DNA of 64,000 bases from Cerioporus squamosus (GCA_022592435.1 JABYQS010000174.1:1-64000), one strand, 5' to 3'. Positions 10,387 through 24,049 are shown, counted from the first letter of the stretch. Notes: generated from the letters alone by a model not told the origin. A program made the numbers and translations.

Positions 10387-11339
10387 GAGCCAACAGCGGA
10401 CGGCGAACGGGACGCAGCAGAGAAGGGACAGAGGCCGACACCTGATCCAATCACGCTCGTCCACTCGTCCCGGACGTTGCCGCGGGATGCTTCTCTGGAC
10501 GCCCATGACGACACTCTGCGACCGCGTTCACTTGCTCGGGCTCCTCCGCTGGGCTTCTTGCCGCTATCCTGGCTCGCAGGCTTGCATCGAGCAGCAAATG
10601 TGCTCCTGGATTAGCCACACCAAGTGTATCGCTGAATATAGCCAGCACGGCGTAAGTGGCGTCCCGTTCAACCTCCTTCGCACCCACGCTATCGCAGAAC
10701 AAGTTAGCCGACGTTCTGAGCCCCGTGCATGCACGACAGCGATGCGCTACAAATGACACTGTCCATGCGGACGTGGCATGGGCACGCTCATTCCTCCTGG
10801 GACATCCTCACTGGACTGCCTGCCGGGGCAGCCGGGCCACATGCGCGCGGTCAGAGTACGTATGCAACAACTCACTCATCCTCCAGGCTCCCAGAGCCTG
10901 AGCTTATCATATAGACTTGACAGCCCGACACCGCCGCCGACCAAACCTTGCTCTCCGGCGATAACCTCCTTGCCGGACCCTTTCCCACTCGCGGATCCTC
11001 TTCGGCTTCGCGACGCGCTCCCAGCATCAATGCTGCTCGGACCTCTCGGGCATCGAGAAGACCGCCTGTCCGCCATCGCGGATCACCTCTATGAATTGGA
11101 GCTCGAGCTCCTGCGTGGTGTCGAGCGTCGAACATCCGGGTTTCCGAGTCGGACTGTCGGAGGACATCCTTGAACATGACGGGTGCCAAGTCATCGTCAT
11201 TGCGGGCCCGTGTGAGGGGCATGCGCGCAGCGTATCGACTCGGAGAGCGCGTTCATCTGTGCGACGACGGCTGAACCAAGTATACCTCCAGACGAAAGTA
11301 CCTCCATGCTCGAGACTTCGAGTATCCGGGTCACTGGCT
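10387..11339. other. Unit segment between MITE and unit end, open frames only
   Basis: Two overlapping plus-strand open frames (ATG at 10778 to 11173, and about 11091 to 11501) read like parts of one protein, with a segment HREDRLSAIADHLYELELEL followed by SEDILEHDGCQVIVIAGP. In unit 3, one fewer G near 33801 joins them into a single 255-codon frame. No motif is recognised. The stretch lies about 0.4-1.4 kb upstream of each AAD start. Confidence 0.35.
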
Positions 11340-12211
11340 TTCTGTACGTCCGTCTTTCACGTATGTATCCCTTCCGACGCTCTTGAGGCTGCATGTACTG
11401 ACCTGCCCCCCGAGGGTGAGCCACAGCCGTTCCAACTACTTACTACACGCCACTCCGATGCACCGACTGCGGCAGCCTCCACGTCCACCCTCCGTGTCTG
11501 AGTCGCCGCCTCTCTATTCGAATTTGCACCCTACGGACAGCACAGTGACTGGTGTCCCCCCTCACGTACCCGACCCCCGATATTCCGAGCCTGCGCTCGA
11601 ACTGGAACTGCACCAACACCAGCAGGAGAGCCGTCGAGAGCTGCGTGCCTCCGATCTCGTGCAGACAGAGCGACACAGGTCCGTCTGCCAGAATCTGCAC
11701 AGGGCACTGCTGCCACTGCAGACCCGACGGCAGGCGCCACGTGCTCGGCCCCGGGCGAATATGTGGGTCCACGAGCCGCTTCCTGCTGTTTCGTTCAGTG
11801 GGTTACAGGTTGGCTTGGCGTCCACCCCGCCAAGCCTAACCCCGACGTCGTTCATCTACTGGCACTGAGCATAGTTATCGCGCTGGACGCGGTCTCTCGG
11901 AGGGCAGTGGGCTGCTGGCGCAGGGACTCATCGCCGACATGTGAACTTGCAATGGGTGCTCGCCATCGTGACCACTGACCCACCGCACTCACGTATATTT
12001 AGAAGTTCGAACGAGGGTGGATCGGTGCGAGGTGGGTTATCCCTCCTTCGCAGACTACACAGACGGGCGAAGCGTTGCGCCTTGAGGTGGCTTGGCCGCG
12101 GGGATACCGGTGGGTGCTGCGTGCTGTATAAATGCGGCCGATACTGACACTCACCCCATAAGTAGCTCGACACTCGACACTCGAGATCCGACGCACCTGA
12201 GACACACACCC

Positions 12212-12745
12212 ATGGCTACGATCTTCACCCCCGCGCCTCCCCCGCCGACGCGCCTCGGCCGCTAACCGCCAGCTCGCGCCCCTCGCAGGCGTGCACGTCT
12301 CGCCGATCTGCCTCGGGGGCATGAGCATCGGCGACCAGTGGGCCAAGTTCGGCGCGGGCGCGATGGACAAGGCCTCGAGCTTCGCGCTGCTCGACGCGTA
12401 CTACGACGCGGGCGGGAACTTCATCGACACCGCGAACTCGTACCAGGACGGGAGCTCGGAGGCATTCATCGGCGAGTGGATGGAGACGCGCGGGATCAGG
12501 GACCAGATGGTCGTCGCGACGAAGGTGCGTGTCCGCTGTCCGGCTTGCTTGTGAGACTCGGGCAGGCGCTGACATTGTGCGGGATGGTGGGCAACGCGCA
12601 GTACTCGGCGAACTCGATGCGCGGCAGGGACGACGTCGGGCAGAAGGTCACGTACGTCGGGAACAGCATCAAGTCCATGATCTACCAGGGCGACTGGAGC
12701 ATCCTCCGTCTCAAGCCCGCCTGCAGAGCCCTTCAGCCAGTGTGA
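12212..12745 (+). pseudogene. Truncated AAD copy with early stop (unit 2)
   Basis: Same structure as the other array copies, but an extra A near 12264 turns the codon after LGR into an in-frame TAA, so translation from the start codon would end after about 17 residues. The rest of exon 1, intron 1 and the short second exon are as in unit 3. The extra base may be a sequencing error. Confidence 0.85.
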
Positions 12746-15700
12746 CTGCTGCTGCAACGCCCTACGCGTTCTATCTCGCCGCTTACAGAGCTCCTCGCTT
12801 CCGGCTCTCTCTCACGCCCTCTAATCGCCCTCTCTCGTCGTGAACACATCGCCTCGACCCTTCGGCCGCCACCTGGACGCCCGCTGCGACGAGCCTGTCG
12901 AAGGACTGCATGGCACCTGGACATGGCGTTGGACTCTGGCGCGTCCCTCCCCTGGGCTCGCGCATCCGTCTCCGCGCGAAGCTGGCCCGAGAACTCATGT
13001 GCATTGACGCCGTACGTACTGCGTACATTATACTGTGCCCAAGCTTACCGTCACGCCCTTGTCCATCCAGTTGTGTCGCACATACTCCCCGACCTCCCGA
13101 GACGACGCTAGCTCGACGTCAGTAACTGCCGTCATCGCGGATCCCAGTTAGCGGGGTGTGGACGAAACGAGCGCGACGACCTGCCACGTACCGGACATAC
13201 CGCCCCCAGTTCACTCTCCAACTCCATCGCCGCACCTCGCGTCAACCACCTCCGGGCACGCGGTCAACGTACCTCAAGGAGTAGATCTAAACATCTCGTC
13301 AGTATGCTGAAGGACAAGAACCGCGAAAGCGAAGCTCGTACACGAAGAAACCATCGGTGTGGACTCGCACGACTAGCAGCAGCATCTTGACGGCGACGGA
13401 ATCACCAGGCCATGGACGACGACTGCGGCGACGGAGACAAGCTGTAGGGCGAGAGTGAGCAGCAGACGGACAGAGCGGTGAGAAGAGCGAGGTGCGAGCA
13501 GAGACGAGGTGAGTACTGAGCAGCACCCTGACCCATCCCATCCTTCTCTGCAGTACTTATACTCCCAGCGCACCGCCTAACGCGCCATGTGTCACACTCA
13601 CTGACGCGACGCGGCCCCCGGGCAACGCTGTGTTTTTGCACTACGTGTATTCGGCTGGAGGCACTGCGGCGCTCGTCCGCTCCGCCTCGGTTGCACGCTG
13701 GGCACTGATTCGAATTCGTTTGTGTGTCCCGTCGCAGACCGACTCTCGGCGTTGCGAACGGCTGATCTCTCTCCCTCTAGAGAGCGGCTGCAGCGCTGCA
13801 CATGGAGGCCACCTGTCCGACTCATTCGCCGGTCTGAAGGGCGGTGACTCAACGACAAGACGGAGCCACTGAGCCAGAAGCATGACGCACACATAGTCAC
13901 GTCAGCGTGCAGCAGAAGCGAACGCGGACCGCCGTTTGACGGCTACAGACTCATCTTGCGAAACGGCAGACTGGAACAGGGTCTCGGGCATGGGAGCCCG
14001 GACACGTCACGCTGGACGGGTAGAATGTCCCATGGCGGAGTCGAACGGCGGAGATCGCGATACCCAGCAGCACGAGGTACGCCGGTTCAACACACTCGGC
14101 CCATTCAAAACATCGTGCGCTCGGCTAACGAAGCGGCTTGACGTAGTATCGCTCAGGGTGCGGCACGGCCTGGAACACGGTCTTGCGGGTCGCATGGACG
14201 CGGCGAACCGCGAGCCTCGAGGCGTGCTCCCTGCACTGGTGCTCAATGCTCACAGAGCGGACGCCGCTAAGCAGCGGACCAAGTTGCAGCGGCCGTCCCG
14301 GAATCGAGCACCGTGCACCTCAAGCGGCGGACTTGCACATCAAGCAGCCTGGGCAAGGAGGAACGGCGGACGAGTGATGCAGACAAGAACGTCGCTGTCT
14401 TGGCCAGTGTACGACTCGTGCCGTGACAAACTCGCAGCATTCTCTCCTCTGCAGTCTGCAGCCCGGGGCATCGTGCTCGGCGTCGATGTCGCACTTCGAA
14501 GTGGACAGCGGATGTGGGGCGGGGATACGCGCCGGCTCCGGTTCCTCGGTCGTAAGTCTGAAACATTCAAGACTCAAGTGCTCGCGGCTGGTAGATATTC
14601 CACCTTTGGATGGCAGGACACCCGGCAGACGAGATTGCATGTTGATGGTGGGGCTTGGCGGCCGCGGCTGCGTCGGGCTTGGGAGTCGGGAGTCAGAGTC
14701 CTCCTGGTCTATGCAGTAGCCAGTCCGGGAGGTACTGGGTACTGACATTGTGTGCGGTAGGTTTGCATGTGGTTCAGTGTTCATTTTCCAGGATGGTGAA
14801 TAGAGCTGCGTGTCTTCTTCTGTCCGCGTAACTTGTGTGACTTGTGCGACCTACTGGTTTGTTTCACGGCCGAGTCAGGGCTCCATGTTTCAAGTGGTAC
14901 ACAGGGCAGTGTACCGGATGGCAGAACCGAGTCACCGACATAGGCAGCGACGCAGTGGCTTCGGCAGCCTGCCTGTCGCCAGTTGGTGAGCGAGATGATC
15001 CCGGGAGCGCATCCGAGTCCGCCAGCGACATGGCTGGAAATGGCACGGGTTGCATTTGCGGAGAACGTCGAGACCGATGCACAGTGACATAGGCATGCGG
15101 TGGTACATGATGCGACTCGGACTCTGGGAGTATATCCACAAGCCATTGCAAAAGCATGGCCTACCCCACGATGAGCAGCCCCGAGTCCATCCCTTGCCGT
15201 ATGCGAGTCATCGGAGCCGAAGCTGACGGAGATGAGTCCTATGGTCATTGCATGCCACGCAGCCCGTTCCGTCGGATGAGTCGTCCTAGAGGCTAGAATC
15301 TCCTGGGAGGCATTTGTAGTACGTACAGCCGGAGTCCTCGGTACGGTACTGGGTACAGGGTATGTCATACAAGTTCTCAGTACGGTCCGCGTACATGACC
15401 ACTCGCGGAGTCTGGACTCTGAACACCATGTTCCAAGTCGGCTCAGCTCCGTTCTATTGGTTGCAGAGGATCACCCCCCCCCAGTTCCCCTGGCAGTGTG
15501 ATGACGGCAGAACCAGATGTGAGGAATATTGGCTCGAAACGGCTGGGCGGTGTGAGAATACCAAGTACGCGACGGCTCTAAGCTTAGAAGACATTATGAG
15601 GATTGATGGGTTCCGCAGGCCGCTTTGTCACTTTGAATTTGTCTGAAGTGTGCGTACATCGCCGCTGTCATGCTCACTGGGCACAGACGTCGCAGGCATC

Positions 15701-16184
15701 GAGCTCAAGCTGCAGGACAGTCAGATTGTATGTAGTACTCATTTATGGGTCTGACGATTCTGCTTCCCCCTGGACTTCATGTATTACTCATGAGTATATG
15801 AACTTGTTCTTCGCTCGCTTGGGTGAGCTGTTCTCACTGGCCGGCCATGTCCAGTGTTTCATCTCGGAGACAGGGTCGCATGGATGGTAGTTAGTCTGCT
15901 ATACGCGATGGATCCGCTGCACCGGTGAGCCTTCAGAGGGTCTTCAGGTGGTTTGCCAAGCCATACAGTCAGAACACGTCTGGAAGTGCATCATACAACT
16001 TCCAGAATTTGCCCGGTAGCGGTACTGGCAGCAGAGCTCAGGAGGTCTCCGGCAGATGGCTACTTTGCCGCATGAAGTTCGTTCTCCCCTCAGCGTGCGC
16101 ACGAGTCTGCAGTGACTTTGGCCATGAAACGAACTGTGAGAAGCATGTATGGGTATAAATACACCAGCATACCATCATCTAAGC

Positions 16185-17082
16185 ATGAGCTTCGAGTCTT
16201 CGAGCTGTGTGGTCAATTCTACGTCCATCTCAGCCGAACGCCCCATGGTTGCTACAAACTCGTCGTCCTCTCTCCTTCCTTACACCGTCCGGTCATCCCG
16301 TACACTGCTCCTTCATACTGCTCTCCTCCAGTCACAACCAGACCCTCCACCAAAGCGTTCATACAAGACTGAAGAGGCCAGGATCCGGGGCTCTGTTCGC
16401 ATGCTACTGGATGCATCTCTCGGTACGTACTTTCCCACCCCAGACCCATGGTCTCGGAACTGAAACCCGAGCTCATGTCTCTCCCATGCAGCCGGTACAT
16501 CCGGTGTGCACAATGCCAAGATGCATTGGGACTTCTCCCCTTCCGGGACTCCGTCGCCGTGCCACTTGGTGTCCTTCTCATCGGCTGGCCGGCCGAGTAT
16601 TCGTTTGCGAACCTCAGCAGTAAAGGTGCCTGGGATGAAGGCCCTGCACAAGCTCCTTCAGCTTCTCGAGGCCAAGCCGCCAAAGCTCTACTTTGTCAAG
16701 GCGACTGAAGAGCAGCTGCGTACTGCGCGGTTCGACGCTGCGAGCATCTGCCCGGGACCGCTCTTCCCGGCACCCGAGCCTCGACTCGGCTACGACAATA
16801 TCGGCAAGCGGGTGAAGATCCGGCGTACCAACAGCGGGACAGTCATCCCTCCTCGCCATGTCCGCGATGGCCCGAAGAGCGCAAAGAAGATCTCTGATGA
16901 GCTCGAGACCGCGGTCGATGCGGAGGTTGCAGCTGACCCGACACCGCCTGTGAAGGGACCGCGACCGCAGATTCACACACGCAGGGGATCCGGCTTGGCT
17001 GGTACGAGACGGGCCTCCGGTCTTGTCTCTGGGCACGGAGTTGGAGGACGACATCTCGGACTGGACTGAGGATGAGAATTGA
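16185..17082 (+). pseudogene. Unknown two-exon gene, several indels (unit 2)
   Basis: This is the unit 2 counterpart of the gene at 4873-5777. Compared with units 1, 3 and 4 it has lost 2+1 bases in exon 1, 1+2 bases early in exon 2, and single bases near 16980 and 17020. The first sets restore the frame after a short garbled segment, but the last two change the C terminus. Clusters of random small deletions suggest consensus errors, so this copy may in reality be intact. Confidence 0.55.
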
Positions 17083-20000
17083 TCGATTGTAGTCCATTGC
17101 GTTTGTTCGCTGCTTTGCTGCCTTTCTGTTCGTTTAATATCATACTCACTGTCTAATGACTCATATGTCGTGACACTCGAGAATGGGGCTCGCTTGGAGA
17201 TAATTCATCAGTCAAATGTTTGCGCATTACATTGCAAATTGGCCGGATGGCCAGCGGCCCCGCAGAAGCGAGGTTAAATGTTCGCTCACAGCCACCTCTG
17301 GCCGGGGTCACGCCGTCTCTCCCTGCTGGCAACAAGTCTTACTACGTGTCTAGCCCAGGCCTGCTTCTGCCGACATGCTTCCACCTCTCCCTCTTCGTAC
17401 CTCCTCCGCCACCATGTCTATCGTCTGCACCACACTGGTCTCTGTCCGACCCACCGCACTACCCTACGTTTTCACCATGCCGTTTGCCACACCGCACTCG
17501 ACACTCATCTCGCTGTAAGTGTCGAACTCAATCCATTCAACGCTCCTCATGCTCGCTACATGTCCTTCGTCGCTGACTGGACTTCATATAGCCTCGACTG
17601 TGTCCTTCCGTCACCGCTACTGCACGCACATCTCAGCCGACCACCCGCCCTGCCTTCCCACTTCCCACGAGCCCACCTTCGACCCTGACGCGCAGCCCGG
17701 AAAATGGCGGAGTGACGTGCTTGAGGAGGACATAAGGTACGCACCTTTCTTGCTCTTGTCTCTGCATAGTCTGACGCAGACAATATCAGCATACTGCGAA
17801 CGCTCGTCATGAGCGAAGCAGCGGCATGCGGACGGGTACTGCGACCGAGGCACTACGCCCGCCACCCGGCGGATCGTTTTCATCTGAGCGCATGCGCTGT
17901 CTTCGAGTACCCCGCCTTCGACAACGACTCACATGCCCGGAGCTGCAAGTATGAGCCAACTCCGGACGTCCTCCCGGGCACGCACCACCGCGTCGAAGGT
18001 CACGCCATCGTGCCGATGTCCACAAGACGACACGCCCTAGACCTTGTAAGTCAGTTATTTCTTCTTTGACGCATGAGTCGCTCACCTTGTACCCGCTCCT
18101 GCAGTCTTCTCGTCGACTCATCGCCGCCTCCAGGCCCGCTGCGACGCATCGAGACCGGGGCGCGCATGCTCTCACCGTCGGTGTGTCTCCCGGGTTGTAA
18201 GCCGTCACTGTGCAATCGCGGGGACGCCAGGGAGCCGACAGAGTCTCCGGGGCGACTTGCTCTACCTCCCGAGCACAAGCTGCGACACCGTAGGCCGCTC
18301 CCGGCCGCGAGAAGTGTCCCAAGGAGTGTGCGACTGTCCGGAACCCCTCCTGAGTCCCTGGTGAGTTGGTGTCGTCGTGCTCGATGCACAGAGCACATTG
18401 CTCACCTTCTAGTTGTCCAGCCTCGACGCAACGGCGTTGATTCAAGTGGACGACGAGCCGTGTACCCCTTCGACCTCTTCAATCTCGCGTGGCCGGTATC
18501 GCGGCTTGTGTTCGTTCGCGCTCGGCGCGTCTCCGGGCGAGCTGCCCGTCACTGTTCGAGAGCCGCGATGTGGCAGGCCCCGAATGTTCAACCCCTTCTC
18601 CGGCTCTCTGCGGCCATCTCTACGCTGCTACCGAGCTCCCGAACTCGACGTACGACATCGTCACAGCTCCAGCTGGCAACCAGAGGCTTGAAGATTGTAT
18701 AGAGGTCTGTTGGTCGGTCAGCTCTCCACTATCGCAAAGTACTCACCTAATCTCTGCTTCCTGTAGTGCGGAGGCCTTTGTGACGCGGTATCCGAGAGCT
18801 CGTGGCTGCCCCCTCAAGCTTCCGCCTGGTTGCGGATGCGTAGAGAGCGCTCCCGGGGACGTCATCCGGCCCGCGTTCGAGCTCCCGGGGTGTTCGCCAG
18901 TGCTCCGGGCACGTCCTCCAGGGCAAAGTCAAGCTCCCGGGCTGCTCGCGACTGCACCCGGTCGTCTCCTGCAGCCGTTTCTCTGCTCTCTGTGAACTGC
19001 AGCCCGGCACTCTGGAGGAGTGAGGCTGCGTGACGCACGACCTCGTCGTCGAGCTTCGTGAGTACCCCTCACCTGCTTCCGACGGCGTACTGTTTTGACC
19101 TGCTCGCCTGTCTGTCACTTGGGGCTCTCAGCACGTCACCGGGACGGCACGTATCGCGGTGCTTTCACTGACTTCGTGCTACGCCTCCTGCCGGCTTGTG
19201 GACGCGTCACCAGCGCTCCCGGGCACACTGTCGAGCCCGCGTTCGAGCTCCCGGGTGTTCATCAGCGCTCCTGGGCACATCTTCCTGGGCCATGCTGAGC
19301 TCCCGGGCTGTTCGCCAGCACGCCGGGGTCGCTTCCCGGAGCCGTTTCTCTGTGCTCGCCGCTCGCTGTCGCCCTGATCTCTGGAGGAGAGAGGACGCGC
19401 GCAGCGCGTCTTTCGTCGACAAGCTTCGTGAGTCTTCGCCCAAATGGATGGCTTCTTGTTCTGACCTGCTAGCTCAGAGCAGGTTGCTGGGACCGCGTGC
19501 TGGCAACACGCGGATGACGTGGCGTGCAGCGGCGGGAGCGAACGCGCTACGCGCGGTCTCCACGCTGCTGCGTGCAGTGAGCACGCAGCTTGCTCGTAAG
19601 ACGACGCACACGTACCTTTCCTGCGCAGACTGCCCTTCGCCGACGTTCTGGACCTCCGGATTGACGAAGACAGGCCTGCTGAAAAGGCCGCTCGAGGCGC
19701 GTCAGCCCGTGGACTGGCTAGACGTGCCTCGAGTCCAGTGCTCTCGGGCGCAATCCGGTTGTTCCTCCCATCTGGATCCGGGAAAAGCCGCGAGGCATAG
19801 CTAGGTACGTGTGTGGTCAGCTCGCACTCCCAGAGTAGCTTCTGACCCAGTCTGAGCACAGATTCCCCGGCACAGTGTCTGCACGCCGTCCCGGACGTAG
19901 GCTACAGCGTCCCGCAGCCTGCAAACACGAACAGAGACGATCCGGGGCGTAGAGTACTTACCTCGCTGCGTATTCTGTCGTCTCCGACAGCTGATTGCGC

Positions 20001-21078
20001 CGCCTGACGGTCTCCGCGGACAGACCTTGGCCGGTCGCTGCCAGCACATCAGACCGACCCCGATCCTCCCAGCAGCAAGAGAGCGAGAGTATACTAGAGA
20101 AAACTCACCGTTTAAGCCACGCATACGCGCTCATCCAGCTCCCAGGTGCTTCCCGTGCTCCTCTGGCCCAGGCCCCAGCCAGCCTAAGTCTCCAGTCCTC
20201 GGGATGTCGAGCCCCAAAGTCCCTGGTAAGCAACGAGTCGTTTAGAGCACAGCATAAGCGTGTTGACCAGTTCCCAGTGCAGAGTGTGCAAGTTGAGCAG
20301 GGAGACGAAGAGCGACGCGAGTTGGAGGTGGTGGTCGGAGACAGGAGACAGGCAGGATAGGCGCCCTGCACCTCGCGCAGTGGTCTGTGGTCGCGCGGAG
20401 TGGTGTTCTCTCCTCCGACGCGTTCATGCATGTATTAGCTGGTATTATGTGTACTCTAGTCCTCGAATACATCCGTTCCTCTCGTCCGCTGTGTCTGAAC
20501 ATCGCGGCCTCTGCTCCCAAGTGCGCGAACACACGGACAGTCCCCGCGTCCTACTGTACCGTATACCGCCAGTGTCCAGAGTCCTGGCACCCTGTAGAGA
20601 GTCCTGGCATTCCGTAGACTGAGGCAGACGATCGTCCTGGGAGATCTCGCGCACGCTCCGAGGGGTCAGCGCAGACACGAGGCTACTGGCCGCCGAGCGC
20701 AGCACGCGTACACGTCCCGCGCAGTGCACCCGCACTCTGGCACTCTACGCTGCATCTTCTCTGCTCCCCTAGCCGTGTTGTCTGCCCCAGCTCCGCTCTG
20801 CACGATACGCGTGTCCATCGGGTGCGCCTCGAGCCGCGTCTCCGTGTGCGTTTCTGGCCCTCTTGTCGTGCTTGGGCTGCTTCGACGCGTCCCTCACGGC
20901 CGGATGCAGCAGCTTTGGCAGCCGCTCGACGATCGAGTCCAGGGGTCGCGCTCGACGCTCTCGCAGAAGTTGATCAGCGCCGCCGCGGTGACGTGGGTCG
21001 CGCGTCCGCGTCAGCTCTGGGAGCGAGGATGTGTACGACACGATATCACGCGTGCTCGATTCGTGCAAGTCGGCGGGC

Positions 21079-21686
21079 TAGTGACTTGCAAGTCCCGGCT
21101 CGGCCTGAAGCCCGGGGCTTTGGCCCGGCTTCAGGTGGCCGGGGCTTGGTCGAACCTCAGGCCGGGCCCTGAGGACGTCTCAGGCCGGGCTTTGGGGCTT
21201 GTCCCGGCCTGGGCCACGGCTTTGATTGACTGAGGGATTCACTCAGTATGCGCGTACCGGAGGGCTTTGAGAGGCTCCATTGAGGTTTATACGGGTTACC
21301 TGAGGTTGATTATGAATTGATGACCATTCAGGAGGGCCATCCGAGCATATGCGGGATCAGACCTGTGGGCATGAGTGAGTATCTTAGTTCTCTTACGCAC
21401 TGAGAGTGGCAGGAAGCGACAAGACCGGGTGAATATGGCTAATGAGCCGTTGAACACTGCGTTAACCATCAAAGTTGACATACCTTTACAGCCAAAAGCG
21501 GGCCTGTAGTGCATGGATGAGCACGGCGCTCAAGCCCCGGCCTGACGGCTCGGCTCGGGCTTGATATATGTTCGAGCCGAGCCGTCAGGCCCTCAGAAGC
21601 CCTCGAAAAGGCCCGTCTCGTCCCGGCCTGCACCAGGGCTCGGCCTCACGGCTTGACGGCCTGAGGCCGGGACTTGCAAGTCACTA
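21079..21686. mobile_element. hAT-type MITE (unit 2)
   Basis: 608-bp copy with the same terminal inverted repeats and the same 8-bp duplication CGGCGGGC (21071-21078 and 21687-21694). It has one extra G in the GGGG run near the left end relative to unit 1. Confidence 0.92.
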
Positions 21687-23516
21687 CGGCGGGCGAGCCA
21701 ACAGCGGACGGCGAACGGGACGCAGCAGAGAAGGGACAGAGGCCGACACCTGATCCAATCACGCTCGTCCACTCGTCCCGGACGTTGCCGCGGGATGCTT
21801 CTCTGGACGCCCATGACGACACTCTGCGACCGCGTTCACTTGCTCGGGCTCCTCCGCTGGGCTTCTTGCCGCTATCCTGGCTCGCAGGCTTGCATCGAGC
21901 AGCAAATGTGCTCCTGGATTAGCCACACCAAGTGTATCGCTGAATATAGCCAGCACGGCGTAAGTGGCGTCCCGTTCAACCTCCTTCGCACCCACGCTAG
22001 AGAACAAGTTAGCCGACGTTCTGAGCCCCGTGCATGCACGACAGCGATGCGCTACAAATGACACTGTCCATGCGGACGTGGCATGGGCACGCTCATTCCT
22101 CCTGGGACATCCTCACTGGACTGCCTGCCGGGGCAGCCGGGCCACATGCGCGCGGTCAGAGTACGTATGCAACAACTCACTCATCCTCCAGGCTCCCAGA
22201 GCCTGAGCTTATCATATAGACTTGACAGCCCGACACCGCCGCCGACCAAACCTTGCTCTCCGGCGATAACCTCCTTGCCGGACCCTTTCCCACTCGCGGA
22301 TCCTCTTCGGCTTCGCGACGCGCTCCCAGCATCAATGCTGCTCGGACCTCTCGGGCATCGAGAAGACCGCCTGTCCGCCATCGCGGATCACCTCTATGAA
22401 TTGGAGCTCGAGCTCCTGCGTGGTGTCGAGCGTCGAACATCCGGGTTTCCGAGTCGGACTGTCGGAGGACATCCTTGAACATGACGGGTGCCAAGTCATC
22501 GTCATTGCGGGCCCGTGTGAGGGGCATGCGCGCAGCGTATCGACTCGGAGAGCGCGTTCATCTGTGCGACGACGGCTGAACCAAGTATACCTCCAGACGA
22601 AAGTACCTCCATGCTCGAGACTTCGAGTATCCGGGTCACTGGCTTTCTGTACGTCCGTCTTTCACGTATGTATCCCTTCCGACGCTCTTGAGGCTGCATG
22701 TACTGACCTGCCCCCCGAGGGTGAGCCACAGCCGTTCCAACTACTTACTACACGCCACTCCGATGCACCGACTGCGGCAGCCTCCACGTCCACCCTCCGT
22801 GTCTGAGTCGCCGCCTCTCTATTCGAATTTGCACCCTACGGACAGCACAGTGACTGGTGTCCCCCCTCACGTACCCGACCCCCGATATTCCGAGCCTGCG
22901 CTCGAACTGGAACTGCACCAACACCAGCAGGAGAGCCGTCGAGAGCTGCGTGCCTCCGATCTCGTGCAGACAGAGCGACACAGGTCCGTCTGCCAGAATC
23001 TGCACAGGGCACTGCTGCCACTGCAGACCCGACGGCAGGCGCCACGTGCTCGGCCCCGGGCGAATATGTGGGTCCACGAGCCGCTTCCTGCTGTTTCGTT
23101 CAGTGGGTTACAGGTTGGCTTGGCGTCCACCCCGCCAAGCCTAACCCCGACGTCGTTCATCTACTGGCACTGAGCATAGTTATCGCGCTGGACGCGGTCT
23201 CTCGGAGGGCAGTGGGCTGCTGGCGCAGGGACTCATCGCCGACATGTGAACTTGCAATGGGTGCTCGCCATCGTGACCACTGACCCACCGCACTCACGTA
23301 TATTTAGAAGTTCGAACGAGGGTGGATCGGTGCGAGGTGGGTTATCCCTCCTTCGCAGACTACACAGACGGGCGAAGCGTTGCGCCTTGAGGTGGCTTGG
23401 CCGCGGGGATACCGGTGGGTGCTGCGTGCTGTATAAATGCGGCCGATACTGACACTCACCCCATAAGTAGCTCGACACTCGACACTCGAGATCCGACGCA
23501 CCTGAGACACACACCC

Positions 23517-24049
23517 ATGGCTACGATCTTCACCCCCGCGCCTCCCCCGCCGACGCGCCTCGGCCGCTACCGCCAGCTCGCGCCCCTCGCAGGCGTGCAC
23601 GTCTCGCCGATCTGCCTCGGGGGCATGAGCATCGGCGACCAGTGGGCCAAGTTCGGCGCGGGCGCGATGGACAAGGCCTCGAGCTTCGCGCTGCTCGACG
23701 CGTACTACGACGCGGGCGGGAACTTCATCGACACCGCGAACTCGTACCAGGACGGGAGCTCGGAGGCATTCATCGGCGAGTGGATGGAGACGCGCGGGAT
23801 CAGGGACCAGATGGTCGTCGCGACGAAGGTGCGTGTCCGCTGTCCGGCTTGCTTGTGAGACTCGGGCAGGCGCTGACATTGTGCGGGATGGTGGGCAACG
23901 CGCAGTACTCGGCGAACTCGATGCGCGGCAGGGACGACGTCGGGCAGAAGGTCACGTACGTCGGGAACAGCATCAAGTCCATGATCTACCAGGGCGACTG
24001 GAGCATCCTCCGTCTCAAGCCCGCCTGCAGAGCCCTTCAGCCAGTGTGA
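23517..24049 (+). pseudogene. Truncated AAD copy with open frame, 151 residues (unit 3)
   Basis: This is the only array copy that reads through: exon 1 is 23517-23828, intron 1 is 23829-23905, and exon 2 is 23906-24049. The predicted protein keeps AAD residues 1-130, including catalytic Asp72, Tyr77 and Lys104. It then continues [10 protein letters not shown], which matches a region some 80 residues further on in the full enzyme, and ends with an unrelated tail LKPACRALQPV. His152 and more than half of the barrel are absent, so it cannot fold as a normal aldo-keto reductase. Exon 1 differs from the intact gene by about 5 of 312 bases. Exon 2 differs by about 7 of 78, and intron 1 is not alignable beyond its first 12 bases. 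Confidence 0.85.

Larger units (their letters stand above)
1..11339. repeat. Tandem array unit 1 (about 11.34 kb)
   Basis: The same sequence returns in direct orientation starting at 11340, 22645, 33988 and 45333, so the window opens inside a head-to-tail array. The unit start used here is arbitrary because it is where the window begins. In order the unit holds the upstream region and 5' part of an AAD gene, an unknown two-exon gene (4873-5777), a long gene-poor stretch with a diverged 369-bp internal duplication, and a hAT-type MITE (9772-10378). This unit has private variants, for example C at 3290 where the other units have T, and an altered stretch near 10690. That argues it is a genuine separate copy. 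No rRNA, LTR or transposase gene was recognised in it. Confidence 0.97.
11340..22644. repeat. Tandem array unit 2
   Basis: Second head-to-tail copy, 11305 bp long and so about 35 bp shorter than its neighbours. The missing length is spread over many 1-2 base deletions, dense at about 12780-14140 and 16240-17040, rather than one event. The layout matches unit 1. At 15266, 15464 and 15985 it carries the bases also found in unit 4, not those in units 1 and 3. Confidence 0.97.

Noticed and set aside
13936..14745. 269-codon plus-strand frame in unit 2
   Set aside because: It exists only because of several copy-specific small deletions in the most error-prone part of unit 2. The other three units do not have it, and no motif is seen.
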